NCBI RefSeq assembly: GCF_002355515.1
Contig: NZ_AP014809.1
Location: 1,368,001-1,432,000, forward strand
Reading direction: 5' to 3'
From: Methylorubrum populi
GTDB lineage: Bacteria > Pseudomonadota > Alphaproteobacteria > Rhizobiales > Beijerinckiaceae
DNA: 64,000 bases
Position 1 is the stretch's first letter; every line of letters begins with the position of its first letter. The translations under genes were made by a program, and so were the position numbers. Below the pieces are notes generated by a model. It made no database searches. It was not told where the DNA came from and saw nothing but the letters and a program-made list of their open reading frames with translations. Below are positions 1 to 8,891 of the stretch, piece after piece.

Positions 1-1
1 C

Positions 2-616
2 GTGCGGCACGGCCAGAGCGAGGACAACGAGCGGGAGCTCTTTTCCGGATTGCGCGATCCAGCCCTGACGCCCCGCGGCGTCGAGGAGGCCAGCAGGGCC
101 GGCACGGCACTCAGGACGCTCGGATACCGGTTCGACGCGGCGTTCACGAGCCGGCTCGGACGTGCCCAGCACACCCTCGCGCTGATCCTCGAAGGGCTGG
201 GCCAGTCCGATCTGCCCGTACAGGCGGATGCGGCCCTGAACGAACGGGATTACGGAGCGCTCGCCGGTCTCAACAAGACGGAAGCGCGCGCCCGGTTCGG
301 GGTCGAGCAGGTCCGCACCTGGCGGAAATCCTACGATGCGGTGCCCCCCGGCGGTGAGAGCCTGGCGATGACGGGGGCTCGCCTGTGGCCGTTCTTCGAG
401 CGCACCGTCGCCCCTCGTGTTCACGACGGCGGGTGCGTGCTCGTCGTCGCTCACGGAAATTCGCTGCGATCGCTGCTCATGCGCCTCGACCGCATCGACC
501 CCAGGCACATCGAGGACGTAAACATCGGTACGGCCGAGATCCTCGTCTACCGGAGCGACGCGGTCTCTCGGACGCTCACCCGGGCGGCGGCGATCGCACC
601 GAAGACGCAGGATTGA
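2..616 (+). CDS. gpmA: 2,3-bisphosphoglycerate-dependent phosphoglycerate mutase, 5' end cut by the window
   Basis: Histidine phosphatase superfamily enzyme that interconverts 3- and 2-phosphoglycerate in glycolysis/gluconeogenesis in the cytosol. The sequence opens directly on the phosphohistidine motif RHGQSE, so only a few N-terminal residues (usually a short strand such as LVLV) lie outside the window. Later landmarks are TSRLGRAQHT, LNERDYGALAGLNK (the family's ERxYGxLxGLNK block), VPPGGESL and VVAHGNSLRSL with the second active-site histidine. The length, about 204 residues, fits the short alphaproteobacterial form. It converges on purC. The ORF can start at a GTG at position 2, but I treat it as a partial gene. 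Confidence 0.9.
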   Translation: MRHGQSEDNERELFSGLRDPALTPRGVEEASRAGTALRTLGYRFDAAFTSRLGRAQHTLALILEGLGQSDLPVQADAALNERDYGALAGLNKTEARARFGVEQVRTWRKSYDAVPPGGESLAMTGARLWPFFERTVAPRVHDGGCVLVVAHGNSLRSLLMRLDRIDPRHIEDVNIGTAEILVYRSDAVSRTLTRAAAIAPKTQD

Positions 617-676
617 TCGGCCGTCGAGCCCCGGATCGGATCCCGACACAGCGCCGCGATCCGGCGCCGCGTCACC

Positions 677-702
677 GCCCTCGCACGCGGTCGCACGAGG
701 GC
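677..702. terminator. Stem-loop between the convergent gpmA and purC genes
   Basis: A 7-bp perfect stem (GCCCTCG at 677-683, CGAGGGC at 696-702) with a 12-nt loop sits between the two convergent stop codons. There is no T tract on either side, so a bidirectional terminator is inferred from position only. Confidence 0.35.
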
Positions 703-710
703 CTCAAGCC

Positions 711-1712
711 TCAGACCGCCCCGCGCGCAGCATCGCCCTGCAGGTAGCGCGTGAGATTGCGTCGGATGCGCTCGAGCGGCACTTCGGCCGGATCGGGCAG
801 GACGAAGGTGTCCTGCGTGATGGTCTCGTAGGCGCGGATGTAGACGGCCGCAGCCCCGAGCACGACCTCCGGCGGGATGTCCGGGATCGGATCGCTATAG
901 GGGTCGCAGCGCGCCACGACCCAGTTGCGGACGTAGTCCTTGTCGAAGCTCTCGGGCGCCGTCCCGGCCGCGAGCCGTTCGGGGTAGCTTTCCGCGAACC
1001 AGTAGCGGCTGCTGTCCGGGGTATGGATCTCGTCGGCGAGCACGATCCGTCCCTCCGCATCGGTCCCGAACTCGTACTTCGTGTCGGCGAGGATGAGGCC
1101 GCGTTCGGCAGCGAGCGCCTGTCCGCGGGCGAACAGCGCCAGCGCCGCCTGGGAGACGGTCCGCCATTGCTCGGCCGTGAGCAATCCCTGCTCCAGGATC
1201 GCCGCCTCGCTGAGCGGCTCATCGTGGCCGCCATCGGCCGCCTTCGTGGTCGGCGTGATGACGGCCTCCGCCAGACGCTCGTTCGCGCGCATCCCATCGG
1301 GAAAGCGATGGCCGTACATCTCGCGCTCGCCGCGCTGATAGCGGGTCAGGATCGAGGTGGAGGTCGTCCCCGCCAGGTAGCCCCGCACCACGATCTCGAC
1401 CGGGAGGATATCGAGACGGCGCCCGACGACGACGTTCGGGTCCGGATAGGCCAGGACGTGGTTCGGACAGATGTCGGCGGTCCGCTCGAACCAGTAGCGC
1501 GCGGTCTGCGTCAGAACCTGCCCCTTGAAGGGAATGGCGGCGAGCGGGCGATCGAAGGCGCTGATCCGGTCGGTGGTGATGAGGATCCGGCGGCCGTCGG
1601 CCAGATCGTAATTGTCGCGCACCTTGCCCCGGTAGCGGTTGGGCAGCCCGGCGATCTCCGCCTCGTCCAGCACGTGGTGCGCGTACGGTGCGAGGGCGCT
1701 TGCATCCTTCAT
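711..1712 (-). CDS. purC: Phosphoribosylaminoimidazole-succinocarboxamide synthase (SAICAR synthase)
   Basis: Catalyses ATP-dependent joining of aspartate to CAIR in de novo purine synthesis (cytosolic). Landmarks are the N-terminal GKVRDNYDL and the motif [20 protein letters not shown], then [28 protein letters not shown] and [14 protein letters not shown], all in family order. The length of about 333 residues matches the long PurC form. I chose the ATG at 1712 (MKDASAL) because a GGGTGAG precedes it; a GTG nine bases upstream (1721) is also open. It stands alone between gpmA and the esterase. Function is well supported. Confidence 0.93.
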   Translation of the reverse strand: MKDASALAPYAHHVLDEAEIAGLPNRYRGKVRDNYDLADGRRILITTDRISAFDRPLAAIPFKGQVLTQTARYWFERTADICPNHVLAYPDPNVVVGRRLDILPVEIVVRGYLAGTTSTSILTRYQRGEREMYGHRFPDGMRANERLAEAVITPTTKAADGGHDEPLSEAAILEQGLLTAEQWRTVSQAALALFARGQALAAERGLILADTKYEFGTDAEGRIVLADEIHTPDSSRYWFAESYPERLAAGTAPESFDKDYVRNWVVARCDPYSDPIPDIPPEVVLGAAAVYIRAYETITQDTFVLPDPAEVPLERIRRNLTRYLQGDAARGAV

Positions 1713-2085
1713 TCGTCTCACCCGCTCGTTTCAGGAAGGGAGGTCGAGCAAGCCTCGTAGCAGGGAAGGCTCCCATCGTCGCCGCGGAACGCGGCGTCGC
1801 GGCCGATCTTCGGCACACTCCCAGAGCGGTGTCGTCCACGCCGATGACGATCGAGGCTCGCTTGCCGGCACCGCGGCCCCTCGGCTGGTGCCTCATCTCT
1901 GTACCCGCAAGTTCTTTTTCACCCGAGGCGGGACCGGCCCGATCGATGGCTCCTTCTTGACCCGAAAGGATTTGATGGCAGCGTTTCCAAAGCTGCATCG
2001 GCGTGCAAAACTCTTCCGTCGAACAAACAGAAGGCTTGTCCCGCCTCGGCAGGACAAGTCTTCCGGTCAACCGGGTCGCAGCGAG

Positions 2086-2985
2086 ATGCCGTCGTCTGAA
2101 ATCGATGTGATCCGGGCCCGCCTTGCCGCACATCCGCGGCCCGCCGATCTCGCCGCACGGCGGGCGCGGATCGATGGTCTCGGAGCCGGCTACGTGCTGC
2201 CGCCGGACGTCGCCGTCGAAGCCGTCGATGCCCACGGCGTGCGCGCGGAGTGGACGAGCACGCCCGCCGCCGGAGAAGACGGGCGTGTCGTGCTGTTCCT
2301 GCACGGGGGCGGCTACGTCTCCGGCTCGCTGACAAGCCATCGCCACATGGTCGCGCAGGCCGGGCGCGAAGCGGGGGCGCGCACCCTGGCGCTCGACTAC
2401 CGGCTCGCACCCGAGCACCCGTTCCCGTCCGCTCTCGAGGATGCCCTCGCCGGATATCGCTTTCTGCTCGATGCGGGCATCGCACCGGCGCGGATTGCGC
2501 TTGCGGGAGAGAGCGCGGGAGGCGGTCTCGCGCTCGCAGCGGTCCTGTCGCTGCGAGAGGCGGGACTGCCGCTGCCGGGCTGCCTGTGGCTCAGTTCGCC
2601 CTGGACCGATCTCGCCCTGACCGGCGCCAGTCTGGAGGCCAAGGCCGCCGTCGATCCGCTGCTCAGCCGCGGCTACCTGTCAGAACTGGCGAGCCTCTAC
2701 CTGAACGGCGCCGATGCGCGAGGGGTGCTCGTCTCACCGATCTACGCCGACTTGGCCGGATTGCCGCCGATGCTGATCCAAGTCGGCTCGGCCGAAACCC
2801 TTCTCGACGACTCGGTTCGGCTGGCCGCCGGCGCGGGGGCTGCGGACGTCTGCGTGCAGCTCGAGATCTGGCCGCACATGATCCATGCTTGGCATCTCTT
2901 CTATCAGGAGGTCGCGGAGGGACGGCGCTCGCTGGCGGCGGCCGGTGCCTTCATCAGAGCCCATCTCGATCGCGATCGAGCGTGA
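2086..2985 (+). CDS. Alpha/beta hydrolase of the hormone-sensitive-lipase (HSL, family IV) esterase group
   Basis: Probable cytosolic carboxylesterase acting on short acyl esters. The oxyanion-hole motif FLHGGGYVSGS, the nucleophile elbow GESAGGG, the acid region SAETLLDD and the catalytic histidine in WPHMIHAWH appear in the normal order. At 299 residues it has the family's usual size. No signal peptide is seen. The reading frame stays open upstream, but the ATG at 2086 opens the typical MPSSEIDVIRARL start; upstream codons are low in coding character. The natural substrate cannot be told from sequence, and no neighbour suggests a pathway. Confidence 0.85.
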   Translation: MPSSEIDVIRARLAAHPRPADLAARRARIDGLGAGYVLPPDVAVEAVDAHGVRAEWTSTPAAGEDGRVVLFLHGGGYVSGSLTSHRHMVAQAGREAGARTLALDYRLAPEHPFPSALEDALAGYRFLLDAGIAPARIALAGESAGGGLALAAVLSLREAGLPLPGCLWLSSPWTDLALTGASLEAKAAVDPLLSRGYLSELASLYLNGADARGVLVSPIYADLAGLPPMLIQVGSAETLLDDSVRLAAGAGAADVCVQLEIWPHMIHAWHLFYQEVAEGRRSLAAAGAFIRAHLDRDRA

Positions 2986-3131
2986 ACGGTGCCGGGTCGC
3001 GCTCGATGCGAGAGCCGGATCCGGCCGGATCGCTTCACGCCGGCGTCTCCAAGCCTCCGCTCCGACGCGCATTCTCTGGCCGGACCACCCCCTGCATCGG
3101 AGCGCGCCCGCTTCGGACATCGGCAGAACAG

Positions 3132-3332
3132 CTATTCGCCCTGCACCTGTCGCTGATCGCGTTCCAACTGCTGCAGCAACTCCGCCAAGCGCGGATCGAG
3201 CACCTCGTCGAGCACCGGCTCATACAACGCCTCCAACTGCCGCCCGAGCCGCAGCCGCGTGCGGGCGTCGAGGATCGGGCTGTGTTCGACCGCGGGAGCC
3301 GGCGACGGGGGCGCATCGGGGGTGGCGTTCAT
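3132..3332 (-). CDS. NepR-like anti-sigma factor domain protein
   Basis: Short protein (66 residues; 74 if the GTG at 3356 is used). Its C-terminal half, LGRQLEALYEPVLDEVLDP followed by RLAELLQQLE, matches the NepR family signature (LGRQLRAMYDxVxxEPVPDRxxxLLxxLD). NepR proteins sequester the EcfG sigma factor and are released by phosphorylated PhyR in the alphaproteobacterial general stress response. The N-terminal part is Pro/Ala-rich and probably disordered. No phyR, ecfG or histidine kinase gene is nearby, which is unusual for the principal NepR and suggests a paralogue. The family call rests on the short motif alone. Confidence 0.55.
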   Translation of the reverse strand: MNATPDAPPSPAPAVEHSPILDARTRLRLGRQLEALYEPVLDEVLDPRLAELLQQLERDQRQVQGE

Positions 3333-3356
3333 GGGAGACGGGCGCTCGATGTTCAC

Positions 3357-3676
3357 AAGGGACGGCCGCAGGAAGCCTTCTGATCAACCAAACGCCTGAT
3401 CCGCGGTTTGGCCCAATAACGGCTCATGCAGGCCTTCGATCCGGGAATCGAGCGGACATGCGATCGATCGGTTGCGGACACCATCGCCCGCCGGACGACC
3501 TCCTTCAGGGCCGGCGCGAACGCCGCGAAGCCGATCGGCGGCGGTGCTCAGCACGCCCGGCACGCCGTGCCGCTTAGAGCGCATTCCGATGAAGTGGTCA
3601 CCGGTTCGTCGAAAGAAGGCGCGCCAAAACAATGAGCGAGAGACGCGGGCCTGATGCAATCAGGTCCGATACGGCT
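3357..3676. other. Intergenic stretch with a dispersed extragenic repeat
   Basis: No convincing gene. It contains a ~70-bp copy (3576-3646) of an extragenic element that recurs at 5645-5714 and, in part, at 47892-47931. The shared core reads agagcgc-ttccga-ga and then ccggt-cgtcgaa-gaaggcgcg. Confidence 0.5.
3576..3646 (+). repeat. Dispersed extragenic repeat, copy 1
   Basis: Shares blocks AGAGCGC, TTCCGA, CCGGTTCGTCGAA, GAAGGCGCG and CGAGAGACGC, in order and spacing, with the copy at 5645-5714. It is intergenic and probably belongs to a rhizobial/Methylobacterium repeat family; the family name is not known to me. Confidence 0.55.
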
Positions 3677-4207
3677 CTAGGGGCCGGCCTGTTCCTGCGC
3701 CTCCTCACCCGCCGGCTTGCCGTCCTCCCGAGCGCGGTGGAGCACGAAAATCGCGATCACCATGGTCAGGATCAGGCCTGCCAGAACCGCAAGCTCGATC
3801 ATCGAGGCCTGAAACAAGGCTTGTTTTTCCGGGGACCAGTCCTTGGCGTGGGTGATCTCCGAGGATTGCAGGGTAATCACGAGGACCCGCCGGATCGAGG
3901 CGATGAGGCCGACGATCAGGAACGGCTCGCAGGTCAGCCTGCCCGAGCGCATCGATACCCGCACCGTGTGCAGGATCTCGATCAACATCAGCAGGAACAG
4001 CAGCCGGTCCACCACCTCGAGGATCTGATCGGCGCCCCCAAGGGTGCGGAAGGCTTCCCATGTCAGCCCGGCGGCATCGATCAGCGCGACGAGGGCCGTC
4101 AGAGCGAGCAGGGCGCCGAGAGCGGCGTAGATGGCGTGCTCGGTATGAAGGAAGATGAAGCTCGCTGCGCGCGTGAGCCGGCCCTGACCCTCCGTGTCGC
4201 TGGACAT
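3677..4207 (-). CDS. PsiE-like (phosphate-starvation-inducible E family) inner membrane protein
   Basis: A 176-residue integral membrane protein. Hydrophobic segments lie at about residues 25-46, 66-84, 95-113 and 136-155, matching the four-helix PsiE layout. Conserved blocks include HTEHAIYAALGALLAL, FLLMLIEILHTVRVSM and EPFLIVGLIASIRRVLVIT. The C-terminus is charged. The start has a good ribosome binding site (GGAGGAG before ATG at 4207). PsiE in E. coli is induced by phosphate starvation and its role is unclear. The gene is monocistronic here and no Pho box was recognised. Confidence 0.75.
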   Translation of the reverse strand: MSSDTEGQGRLTRAASFIFLHTEHAIYAALGALLALTALVALIDAAGLTWEAFRTLGGADQILEVVDRLLFLLMLIEILHTVRVSMRSGRLTCEPFLIVGLIASIRRVLVITLQSSEITHAKDWSPEKQALFQASMIELAVLAGLILTMVIAIFVLHRAREDGKPAGEEAQEQAGP

Positions 4208-4389
4208 GGCTCACGCTCCTCCAGAGTTTCCAACCTCTACGTGTTCTGGAGAACAGACACGATCGGCGACCGAGCGTCCAGCGCGGACGCAATCGCTGAA
4301 CGCAGCCGAAGGGCCTGGATATGCGAAACCAGCTCGGCCTGTGGGACGGTGGCTGGGTTACCGGGACTGCATCATGCGAATGCGTGTGA

Positions 4390-5439
4390 TTAGCTCACGA
4401 CGATGCGCTCATCGAGTTTACGATCAACAGTTTGAACTATTTCGTCGATCCCTGCGTGAGGCGTGCCAAGCTTTTGCGCGATCAGCTTCACCAACAGGTC
4501 GACCCGCTCGATGAAGGGAGCGCCGTTCGCGACTGCGCGCGCAGCTGACGAGGGCTTGAGGAGGCTCTCGGCGGCCTTGGCATACTTCTCGAACGGCACT
4601 TGGTCTCTCGGATCAGCCCCCAAGTGCCGGGCAATGGAGTCGACGTGTTCGTAGATGGCGCGTGAACGCGTCGGATCGCCATGCACGGCGTCACGGATCG
4701 ACTGCATCTCACCCTGCGTGATGCAGCGATAATTTCCAGTCAGCAGCATCGACCATTTTGCGAGCGGGACAAACAACGAGTCGAACACCTTCAGCTTGAC
4801 CGGCACATCCTGGCCGTCGAGCCGGACGGCATCGATGTCGGCTTCCAGCTCTCGGAGAAGCTGGCTATGCGCCTCATCAGCGAACGGCGCTGCCTTGAAG
4901 TTCGTCGGTAGCCCGACATGGAGCACGTTAGCGCCCTCATCCGGTGGGCGAAAAGCCTGCGGATCAGGTGAGCAGAGCGACACCAATCCTGGCTCGAACC
5001 GGTCCCAAACGCCCGCATTGGTGTAGGCAGCCTCCAGATCCATCTCCGCGAGCGCGGGGATGCGCTTGAGATAAGGCAGAGGAGGCATGTTCATCAGGGA
5101 GAGACAGGGGAGCTTTGCCGCAGCGATCTTGATCATCAGCACGCGGATCGTGTGGTTGGTGTATTGTGGCTCCTGCATGGCGAGGACAGCCAGGTTGTAT
5201 CGGGAAACGTCGACCTGCTCCGGCGCAGTCGCGTCCACGGTCCCCGGAAGCTCGCGCGATCGTATCGCCCGATAGTCGGCCTCATCACGCAACTTGATGC
5301 GAACTTCTGTCCCCTCCCGGTTGATCAAGTCCGCGGTCTTACGGCGGCAGACGAGAGTCACGTTGTGACCAGCCATCAGCAACTTCGTGGCGAGTAACGA
5401 GCCGTATGAGGCTCCCAGAATCAGGATGTTGCGAGGCAT
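4390..5439 (-). CDS. Ketopantoate reductase (ApbA/PanE)-like NAD(P)-binding protein
   Basis: About 349 residues. It begins with a Rossmann motif (NILILGASYGSLLATKLL, a GxxxGxxxA variant) and an arginine pair after the second strand (TLVCRRK) that suits NADPH. The middle part (FDSLFVPLAKWSMLLTGNYR) resembles the C-terminal helical domain of PanE-type 2-dehydropantoate 2-reductases, with the lysine that often serves in catalysis. It is longer than true PanE (~300 residues), so another 2-oxo or opine-type substrate is possible. ATG 5439 was chosen because a GGGGGGA lies just upstream; the frame stays open to 5502. No pantothenate genes are adjacent. Confidence 0.65.
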   Translation of the reverse strand: MPRNILILGASYGSLLATKLLMAGHNVTLVCRRKTADLINREGTEVRIKLRDEADYRAIRSRELPGTVDATAPEQVDVSRYNLAVLAMQEPQYTNHTIRVLMIKIAAAKLPCLSLMNMPPLPYLKRIPALAEMDLEAAYTNAGVWDRFEPGLVSLCSPDPQAFRPPDEGANVLHVGLPTNFKAAPFADEAHSQLLRELEADIDAVRLDGQDVPVKLKVFDSLFVPLAKWSMLLTGNYRCITQGEMQSIRDAVHGDPTRSRAIYEHVDSIARHLGADPRDQVPFEKYAKAAESLLKPSSAARAVANGAPFIERVDLLVKLIAQKLGTPHAGIDEIVQTVDRKLDERIVVS

Positions 5440-5644
5440 GCCGTCCCCCCAGCCGTCTTGTTGGAAGCTCGAAATCTCACGTCCTGAAGCCAGATATCGC
5501 ACGCCTCGCGCTCCAGGCCCACCAGTCTCTTGAGCGTACCCTGAAGCTACGCCTCGTCCGGTCCGGCGAAATCCTCTACAGCTACGCGGCGCTGTTGGTT
5601 GATCTTCAGGCCGTTGATCGCCAGGCCAGGGATCAGAGAACGCC

Positions 5645-5714
5645 AGAGCGCTTTCCGACGATGCGGATGCCGGTCCGTCGAAGAAGGCGCGTCAAAGCCA
5701 TGTTCTCGAGACGC
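5645..5714 (+). repeat. Dispersed extragenic repeat, copy 2
   Basis: Second copy of the element at 3576-3646, with about a quarter of positions different. It lies in the intergenic space downstream of fpr. Confidence 0.5.
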
Positions 5715-5725
5715 CGCCCCTCGTC

Positions 5726-6499
5726 TCACTTCTCGACGAAGGCCTTCTCGATCACGTAGTGGGCGGCCTCGCCGTGGTTGCCCTCCTCGTAGCCGAGGCC
5801 GGTGAGCATCTCGCGGGTGTCCTTGATCATCTCCGGCGAGCCGCACAGCATGAAGCGATCGTTCTCGATCGACATCGGCGGCAGGCCGATATCCGCAAAC
5901 AGCTTGCCCGAGGTCATCAGGTCGGTGATCCGACCGCGGTTGCGGAACGGCTCGCGGGTGACGGTCGGGTAGTAGATCAGCTGGCTGGCGATCATCTCGC
6001 CGAGGAACTCGTGCTTGGGCAGCGTCTCAGTGATGGTCTCGCCGTAGGCCAGTTCCTGCACCTGGCGGCAGCCATGGACCAGCACGACCTTCTCGAAGCG
6101 GTCGTAGGTCTCCGGATCCTTGATGATCGACAGGAAGGGCGCGAGCCCGGTGCCGGTGCCGAGCAGGTAGAGGTGACGGCCGGGCAGCAGGTTGTCGAGC
6201 ACCAGCGTACCGGTCGGCTTCTTGCCGACCATGATCGGGTCGCCGACCTTGAGGTGCTGCAGCTTCGAGGTGAGCGGGCCGTTCGGCACCTTGATCGAGA
6301 AGAACTCCAGCTCCTCCTCGTAATTGGCCGAGACGACCGAGTAGGCGCGCAGCAGCGGCCGACCCTCGACCTCGATGCCGATCATCGTGAACTCGCCGTT
6401 GCGGAAGCGGAACGAGGGATCGCGCGTCGTGCGGAAGGAGAAGAGCGTGTCGGTCCAGTGATGGACGGAGAGGACGCGCTCCTCGTTGTACTTGCTCAT
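5726..6499 (-). CDS. fpr: Ferredoxin--NADP+ reductase
   Basis: FAD enzyme of 257 residues that moves electrons between NADPH and ferredoxin/flavodoxin. It shows the FAD-binding RAYSVVSANYEEELEFF (RxYS motif), the phosphate-binding GPLTSKLQHLKVGD, the NADP-binding GTGTGLAPFLSIIKDP, the VLVHGCRQ strand and the terminal FMLCGSPEM and YVIEKAFVEK typical of bacterial Fpr. An AGGTGA lies ahead of ATG 6499. It is 28 bp downstream of fdxA in the same direction, so the two very likely form a ferredoxin/reductase pair. Confidence 0.92.
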   Translation of the reverse strand: MSKYNEERVLSVHHWTDTLFSFRTTRDPSFRFRNGEFTMIGIEVEGRPLLRAYSVVSANYEEELEFFSIKVPNGPLTSKLQHLKVGDPIMVGKKPTGTLVLDNLLPGRHLYLLGTGTGLAPFLSIIKDPETYDRFEKVVLVHGCRQVQELAYGETITETLPKHEFLGEMIASQLIYYPTVTREPFRNRGRITDLMTSGKLFADIGLPPMSIENDRFMLCGSPEMIKDTREMLTGLGYEEGNHGEAAHYVIEKAFVEK

Positions 6500-6526
6500 G
6501 CTATCACCTGCTGCCTTCGAGGGAGA

Positions 6527-6865
6527 TCAGGCGGCGGCCGGATCCGACACGCCGAACACGGATTCGAGCTTGCCGCCGCGTCCATCCCACGAGGCCGCAT
6601 CCGTCGGCGGCTCTCGCTTCTCGCTGATGTTCGGCCAGATGGCGGAATACTTGGCATTCAGTGCGCGCCAGCCATCGAGGCCCGGCTCGGTGTCGGCCTT
6701 GATCGCGTCGGCCGGGCATTCCGGCTCGCACACGCCGCAATCGATGCATTCGTCCGGATTGATCACGAGCATGGTCTCGCCGACGTAGAAGCAGTCAACC
6801 GGACAGACCTCGACGCAGTCCGTGTACTTGCAGCGGATACAGTTGTCGGTGACGACATAGGTCAT
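6527..6865 (-). CDS. fdxA: 7Fe-8S ferredoxin (FdxA type)
   Basis: Small electron carrier of 112 residues. The N-terminal part carries the [3Fe-4S]/[4Fe-4S] ligand set [18 protein letters not shown] and [16 protein letters not shown]. The C-terminal extension ([20 protein letters not shown]) is the hallmark of the Azotobacter FdI/FdxA family. ATG 6865 (MTYVVTDNC) is preferred because FdxA proteins start that way; an upstream ATG at 6874 is also in frame. It is likely co-transcribed with fpr. The rest of the minus-strand redox block lies upstream after a 200-bp gap without a gene. Confidence 0.92.
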   Translation of the reverse strand: MTYVVTDNCIRCKYTDCVEVCPVDCFYVGETMLVINPDECIDCGVCEPECPADAIKADTEPGLDGWRALNAKYSAIWPNISEKREPPTDAASWDGRGGKLESVFGVSDPAAA

Positions 6866-7068
6866 GGCAGCCATCCATTGGCTCGGTGGGAAGCGGCGTG
6901 GCGAGAGTGCTCCTCGGCCCGATCACATCGGCCCGGCCTCTCTCGGATCTTCGCGTCGATGCGCCTTCATCGGCAGCCGGAAGTCCCCGCCGCCGGGAGG
7001 CGCCGGGAGCCAGACAGGCAGACGGAGGCGTCTCGGCCGCTTTCCTGCGAGACAGCGCGGTCGCGTCT

Positions 7069-7929
7069 TCAGAGGACCGTCGCGAGATCCTGTCCTTCGA
7101 GATTGACCGCGAGGCCCTTGAGGGCATCGAGGCTGACCTCGCCGCCCATGGCGCGGATGCTCTCCTCGCGGATGAGTGACATCAACCCGCGGCGCAGGCC
7201 CAGGAACTCGGAGGAGAGGGTCATAGAGGGCTCGCGCGGCCGCGGCAAAGGGACGACGATCTCGGCCTTGATGCTGCCGGGACGGGCCGTCATCACGTAG
7301 ATGCGGTCGGACAGGAAGATCGCCTCGTCGATGTCGTGAGTCACGAACAGGACCGAGATCTTCAGCCGCTGCCACATGTTGGTGAGGATCTGTTGCATGA
7401 TCAGCCGCGTCTGAGCGTCGAGCGCCCCGAACGGCTCGTCGAGGAGCAGGATGCGCGGGCCGGTCGCCAAAGCGCGCACGATGCCGACGCGCTGCTTCAT
7501 GCCGCCCGAGAGGCGGTCCGGATAGTGATCCTCGAAGGGCGTGAGGCCGGCGAGGCCGAGCAGGGTACGAGCCCGCCGCTCACGCTCGCTTCGCGGAACG
7601 CCGCTCATCTTGAGCCCGAATTCGACGTTCTGGCGCACGGTCTTCCAGGGAAACAGCGAGTATTGTTGGAAGATCATGCCTCGATCGGCGCTGGGGCCCG
7701 AGATCCCCTCACCGTCGACCGTCACGGCTCCGCCCGATGGCGTGAGAAAGCCGGCGAGCGCGTTCAGCAGCGTCGACTTCCCGCAGCCCGACGGGCCGAC
7801 GATGGAGACGAATTCGCCGGGTTGGACGTTGAGCGAAGCGTTCGAGACGGCCTCGACGGTGCCCTCCATGGTCTCGTAACGCAGGCAGAAATCCTGGACC
7901 TCGATCAGGCCCCGAGCCGTCCCGGCCAT
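7069..7929 (-). CDS. ABC transporter ATP-binding protein, nitrate/sulfonate/taurine (SsuB/TauB) type
   Basis: Energises the importer encoded by the two genes upstream. Walker A GPSGCGKST is at residues 45-53; the Q-loop region MIFQQYSLFPWKTV, the signature LSGGMKQR, Walker B ILLLDEPFGALD and the switch histidine in LFVTHDIDEA follow. FGALDAQTR and the FPWKTV block are typical of the SsuB/TauB/NrtD group. The ATG at 7929 (MAGTARGL) was chosen; the frame stays open to 8031, overlapping the permease gene. It follows the permease by 49 bp. The C-terminal ~60 residues beyond the ATPase core are variable. Substrate unknown. Confidence 0.88.
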   Translation of the reverse strand: MAGTARGLIEVQDFCLRYETMEGTVEAVSNASLNVQPGEFVSIVGPSGCGKSTLLNALAGFLTPSGGAVTVDGEGISGPSADRGMIFQQYSLFPWKTVRQNVEFGLKMSGVPRSERERRARTLLGLAGLTPFEDHYPDRLSGGMKQRVGIVRALATGPRILLLDEPFGALDAQTRLIMQQILTNMWQRLKISVLFVTHDIDEAIFLSDRIYVMTARPGSIKAEIVVPLPRPREPSMTLSSEFLGLRRGLMSLIREESIRAMGGEVSLDALKGLAVNLEGQDLATVL

Positions 7930-7978
7930 GACTTGTCCCTCTCTCCGATGGATCGGCGATGTCTCGTCCTCGGGGACC

Positions 7979-8887
7979 TCAGCGGGCCGTCCCCCACGGC
8001 ATGGCGATGCGGCCGAGCAGGCGGATGGCAAGGCTCGACGCGAGGCCGAGCACGCCGATCGTGATCATGCCGAGCGCGATGTCGGAGTACTGGACCAGGG
8101 AGTAAGCTTCCCAGGTGAAGTAGCCGATGCCGAACTGGCCGGAGATCATCTCGGCGGCGATGAGCGAGACCCAGGCGACGCCCATGCCGACGGTCAGCCC
8201 CGTGAAGATCTGCGGCAGGGAGGCCGGCAGGTAGACCTCACGGAAGAGCGCAGCTTCGCCGGCGCCGAGGCAACGCCCGGCCCGCACCAGCACCGGATCG
8301 ACGGTCGCCATGCCCTGGAGCGTGTTGATCAGGATCGGGAAGAACGAGCCGAGGAAGGTGATGAAGACGATCGATTCCTCGTTCGTCGGCCAGAGCATGA
8401 TCGCCATCGGCACCCAAGCGATGGCCGGGATCGGCCGCGTGACTTCGCAGATCGGGAACACGATCTCGCGCAGGACCCGGAAGCGGCCCATCAGCAGGCC
8501 GAGCGGGATCGCGATCGCGCTCGCGAGGGTGAAGCCGTAGAGGATGCGCCGACAGCTCATCCAGATGTGGTCGCCGAAGACCGGATTGTGGAAGGCGAGC
8601 GTCGCCCGGGCGAGCACGTCGGCCGGGCTCGGGACATTGGTGAAGCGCACGTAGAAGGTCGCGCGATTCTCCGTCAGCACCTGCCAGATCGCGACGAAGA
8701 GCGCGAGCGCAACGAGGCCGAGCGCGGCGCCGCGCAACTGCCCGCGATGGAGGCGGAACCAGCGGGCGAGACGATTCGTCCGGACCGCCGCCGGGGGCGC
8801 TACGCGGGCTTCGGTCGGGGCCTGCGCCCGGGCCCTCGGCGCGACAGGGGCGACCGTTTCCGGCGCGTTTCGAAGTGCTGCTTCCAT
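7979..8887 (-). CDS. ABC transporter permease, SsuC/TauC type
   Basis: Inner-membrane permease of 302 residues with an Ala/Pro-rich cytosolic N-terminus (about 45 residues), a first membrane helix (GAALGLVALALFVAIWQVL) and four to five further helices. The EAA loop lies around RAGRCLGAGEAALFREVYLPASLPQI, which contacts the ATPase. The N-terminus is longer than in SsuC. It starts 4 bp after the binding-protein stop codon, so the operon order is binding protein, permease, ATPase. Confidence 0.87.
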   Translation of the reverse strand: MEAALRNAPETVAPVAPRARAQAPTEARVAPPAAVRTNRLARWFRLHRGQLRGAALGLVALALFVAIWQVLTENRATFYVRFTNVPSPADVLARATLAFHNPVFGDHIWMSCRRILYGFTLASAIAIPLGLLMGRFRVLREIVFPICEVTRPIPAIAWVPMAIMLWPTNEESIVFITFLGSFFPILINTLQGMATVDPVLVRAGRCLGAGEAALFREVYLPASLPQIFTGLTVGMGVAWVSLIAAEMISGQFGIGYFTWEAYSLVQYSDIALGMITIGVLGLASSLAIRLLGRIAMPWGTAR

Positions 8888-8891
8888 CGTA

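Noticed and set aside
5759..7300. 513-codon plus-strand frame over fpr, fdxA and part of the ABC gene
   Set aside because: Opposite strand to three well-identified genes; its composition is that of a shadow frame.
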